NCBI GenBank assembly: GCA_016937975.1
Contig: JAFGVN010000105.1
Span: 1 to 54,877 of the forward strand
DNA from: Clostridia bacterium
GTDB taxonomy: Bacteria; Bacillota; Clostridia; Peptostreptococcales; Acidaminobacteraceae
Length of the DNA stretch: 54,877 nt
Direction: 5' to 3'
Below the pieces are notes generated by a model, which was not told the DNA's origin, searched no databases, and saw nothing but the letters and a program-made list of their open reading frames with translations. A program made the position numbers and the translations under genes. This document shows positions 53,015 to 54,877 of the stretch, in pieces (position 1 is the stretch's first letter; each line of letters opens with the position of its first letter).

Positions 53015-54568
53015 ATGAAAAAATTTATAAGTACGTTACTCATTGTTGTTTTAGTTTTCTCTTCAGTATTGCCAGTATTTGCAACTGAATCAGATGAAAT
53101 TATAAAAGAAGAAACGGTTTATGGCATCTTAGATGCAGATGGACATGTTAAAAATGTAATTGTAACAGAGCATATTCAAAAGCATGAAGAGAGCATTGTT
53201 TTAAATCATACAATGGATGATGTGGAATTGTTAATGGATCATGTAGACTTTACAATAAATCAAGATACTTATACCTTTGCTTCAAAGGAAAATGATTTAT
53301 ATTATAGAGGGACTACAACAAAGGCGTTGCCTATTGAAACAACAATTTCATATGTACTAGACGGTGAAGAAATTCAAAGTTCAGAATTGCTGAATAAGAC
53401 TGGACATTTAGTTATGACCATTCATCAAACCAATCATGTAAAAAGAAGTATTGTAATAGACAATGAAACTAAAGATGTGTATCTCCCATTTGAAACAGCT
53501 TTGGTGTTACCAATGGACAATCACCATTTTGAGAATGTGACAGCTTCAACTGGGAAGATCATGGATGATGGCAAAATGAAGGTGTTGACTGCTGTTTTAA
53601 CACCTGGTTTGAAAGAAACATTGGATTTAGACGTAGAATATTTAAATGACGAAGTCATCATTGAAGCTGATGTAACTGATTTCAAAATGGGTAATATTTA
53701 TATGACTACCATTTGTAAATTGCCTGATATTGATTTAAGTGAATATGTAGCTGATTTTGGTGACATAGATTCGAAAATTAACGCGTTCCAAAGTGCAGGT
53801 GTGCAACTCGATAATGGTGGTAAAGCTTTAAAGCAAGGTGTAATGACTTACTTTGGTAAGCAAACAGAGGCATTTAACGGTTTTGATGCGTTTTTAGTGA
53901 ATAATGAAAAAGTACTAAATGGTATTATAGGTTATAAACAAGGCTTACAAGCATTTAATGAAGGCTTAAAGTTATATACAACTGGTGTATTACAGCTCGC
54001 AGAAGGGTTATCTCAATTACAAAGTCAATTTCCTGAGTTAGTAAAAGGTTTTACTGCTTTGCAAAGTAGTTTAACATTGATTTTACCAGATAATCAACAA
54101 GGGCAAGCGTTATCAGCAGGATTAAATAGTCTATTAGAAAACTTAAATGGTGTAAATGTTGCCTTAGATGCTTTAAACGTGGGTGGCCAACAATTAAAAG
54201 CTCAAACTGAAAACTTAAATGCAGGTAGTGCACAATTATTACAAGGTGGTGAACAATTAGCAGCTGGAGCAAAACAGCTATTAGATAAGCAACCTGTCAT
54301 AAAAGGTGCAACGACACAGTTATCCACTGCAGGAAATGATTTAATTAATGGTGTAGCGGATTTATCACAAGGGATTTCTAGTTTTAATGAAGACGGTATT
54401 AATAAAATGGTTACGGAATTAAATGAAGCAATCATTAGAGTTGATGCATTCAAAGCGTTATATGATGCTTTGAAATCAGAAGTAGATAATTATGATCAAT
54501 TTGTCGGTGACAATCAAGGTATTAATGAAAGTGTCTTATTCATCTTAAAAACAGATTCTATTCAGTAA
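53015..54568 (+). CDS. Secreted heptad-repeat (xxxLxxG) protein, MMPL partner
   Basis: 517 residues. A Sec signal peptide (residues 1-24, cleavage after VFA) is followed by a beta-rich region (25-250), then a long helical region with repeated xxxLxxG units: ALKQG, GLQAFNEGLKLYTTGVLQLA, AEGLSQL, LNAGSAQLLQGGEQLAAG, and ADLSQGI. This periodicity is known from YhgE/Pip-type and MMPL-associated proteins of Firmicutes. It probably forms an extracellular coiled-coil conduit or adaptor for the transporter upstream. No C-terminal TM helix or sortase signal is present; it ends FILKTDSIQ, two bases before the repeat array. Confidence 0.8.
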   Translation: MKKFISTLLIVVLVFSSVLPVFATESDEIIKEETVYGILDADGHVKNVIVTEHIQKHEESIVLNHTMDDVELLMDHVDFTINQDTYTFASKENDLYYRGTTTKALPIETTISYVLDGEEIQSSELLNKTGHLVMTIHQTNHVKRSIVIDNETKDVYLPFETALVLPMDNHHFENVTASTGKIMDDGKMKVLTAVLTPGLKETLDLDVEYLNDEVIIEADVTDFKMGNIYMTTICKLPDIDLSEYVADFGDIDSKINAFQSAGVQLDNGGKALKQGVMTYFGKQTEAFNGFDAFLVNNEKVLNGIIGYKQGLQAFNEGLKLYTTGVLQLAEGLSQLQSQFPELVKGFTALQSSLTLILPDNQQGQALSAGLNSLLENLNGVNVALDALNVGGQQLKAQTENLNAGSAQLLQGGEQLAAGAKQLLDKQPVIKGATTQLSTAGNDLINGVADLSQGISSFNEDGINKMVTELNEAIIRVDAFKALYDALKSEVDNYDQFVGDNQGINESVLFILKTDSIQ

Positions 54569-54569
54569 A

Positions 54570-54877
54570 AGAAAATGAAATTTTCTCAAAAGAAAAGAAA
54601 ATGAAATTTTCTTAAAAGAAAAGAAAATGAAATTTTCTCAAAGTAAAAGAAAATGAAATTTTCTCAAAGTAAAAGAAAATGAAATTTTCTCAAAGGTAAA
54701 AGAAAATGAAATTTTCTCAAAGTAAAAGAAAATGAAATTTTCTTAAAAGAAAAGAAAATGAAATTTTCTCAAAGGTAAAAGAAAATGAAATTTTCTCAAA
54801 AGTAAAAGAAAATGAAATTTTCTCAAAGGTAAAAGAAAATGAAATTTTCTCAAAGGTAAAAGAAAATGAAATTTTCT
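54570..54877. repeat. Tandem array of 17-base inverted repeats (12 copies, runs off window)
   Basis: The core AGAAAATGAAATTTTCT (7-base arms, GAA centre) is identical in all 12 copies, starting at 54570, 54596, 54622, 54648, 54674, 54701, 54727, 54753, 54780, 54807, 54834 and 54861. Period is 26 or 27 bases. The spacers are 9-10 bases and vary mildly (CAAAAGAAA, TAAAAGAAA, CAAAGTAAA, CAAAGGTAAA, CAAAAGTAAA). The window ends exactly at the end of copy 12. The period is not a multiple of three and short frames stop in each unit, so it is not coding. There is no gene in this stretch. It is not CRISPR: spacers are too short and too alike. Confidence 0.9.

Noticed and set aside
54570-54877. CRISPR array
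   Set aside because: Repeats of 17 bases with 9-10 base near-identical spacers do not fit; no cas genes in the window.

Overview
The window is a gene-dense, AT-rich stretch of chromosome from a strictly or mainly anaerobic, motile, low-GC Firmicute. A Clostridia relative is most likely; I cannot name the species. The signs are strong AGGAGG-type ribosome sites with frequent TTG/GTG starts, a CIRCE element, hybrid cluster protein and rubredoxin, YesM/YesN-type two-component proteins, and a type IV pilus cluster with an S-layer-homology domain. I see no phage genes, transposases, CRISPR array, rRNA or tRNA genes.

Layout. (1) 1-817: the tail of an unknown gene and a YjjG-type HAD phosphatase whose 5' end looks frameshifted. 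(2) 918-11716: a sugar-sensing and uptake unit. A membrane-anchored sugar-binding protein, a YesM-type kinase and an AraC-type response regulator are followed by two lipoprotein sugar-binding proteins (XylF-like and ChvE-like), the ABC ATPase, the permease and a chemoreceptor. Two strong hairpins separate the ChvE-like gene from the ATPase. (3) 11746-14672: a GNAT acetyltransferase, then nifS-mnmA for tRNA 2-thiouridine. (4) 14835-23505: a type IV pilus operon in the order pilB, pilC, pilin, PilX-like, two minor prepilins, pilM, pilN, pilO. One minor prepilin carries bacterial-Ig and cadherin-like domains, and PilO carries C-terminal SLH repeats. (5) 23556-28381: hsp20 under a CIRCE operator, degV, a TtcA-family PP-loop enzyme beside a ThiS/MoaD-type sulfur carrier, then a hydrolase and an FAD enzyme on the minus strand.

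(6) 28649-34643: a redox block with a flavodoxin-ferredoxin, hcp, a carboxymuconolactone-decarboxylase-like protein, a flippase, sfsA and a two-cluster ferredoxin. Three of these genes (hcp, the CMD-like gene and the ferredoxin) have the same GTAAC-N4-GTTAC type dyad, each placed exactly 29.5 bp before a good -10 box. This is the geometry of a class II Crp/Fnr-type activator and defines a small candidate regulon for nitrosative stress. (7) 34668-41781: a transmembrane protein with a degenerate GGDEF domain, then lplA-pdhA-pdhB-pdhC-pdhD behind a near-perfect Fur-type box, then a rubredoxin gene. (8) 41947-46537: a DMT exporter, mutY, a MATE exporter and adenosine deaminase controlled by a purine riboswitch of the adenine class (U at the specificity position) with an overlapping terminator. 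(9) 46681-54568: a GGDEF-EAL protein, an unknown Cys-rich protein, a TetR regulator, an MMPL-family transporter with two matching TetR-like operators, and a secreted heptad-repeat protein.

(10) 54570-54877: at least twelve copies of a 17-base inverted repeat in a 26-27 base tandem array that runs off the window edge. I cannot assign it a function.

All functional statements rest on motif recognition and recalled family knowledge. No search or folding program was run.
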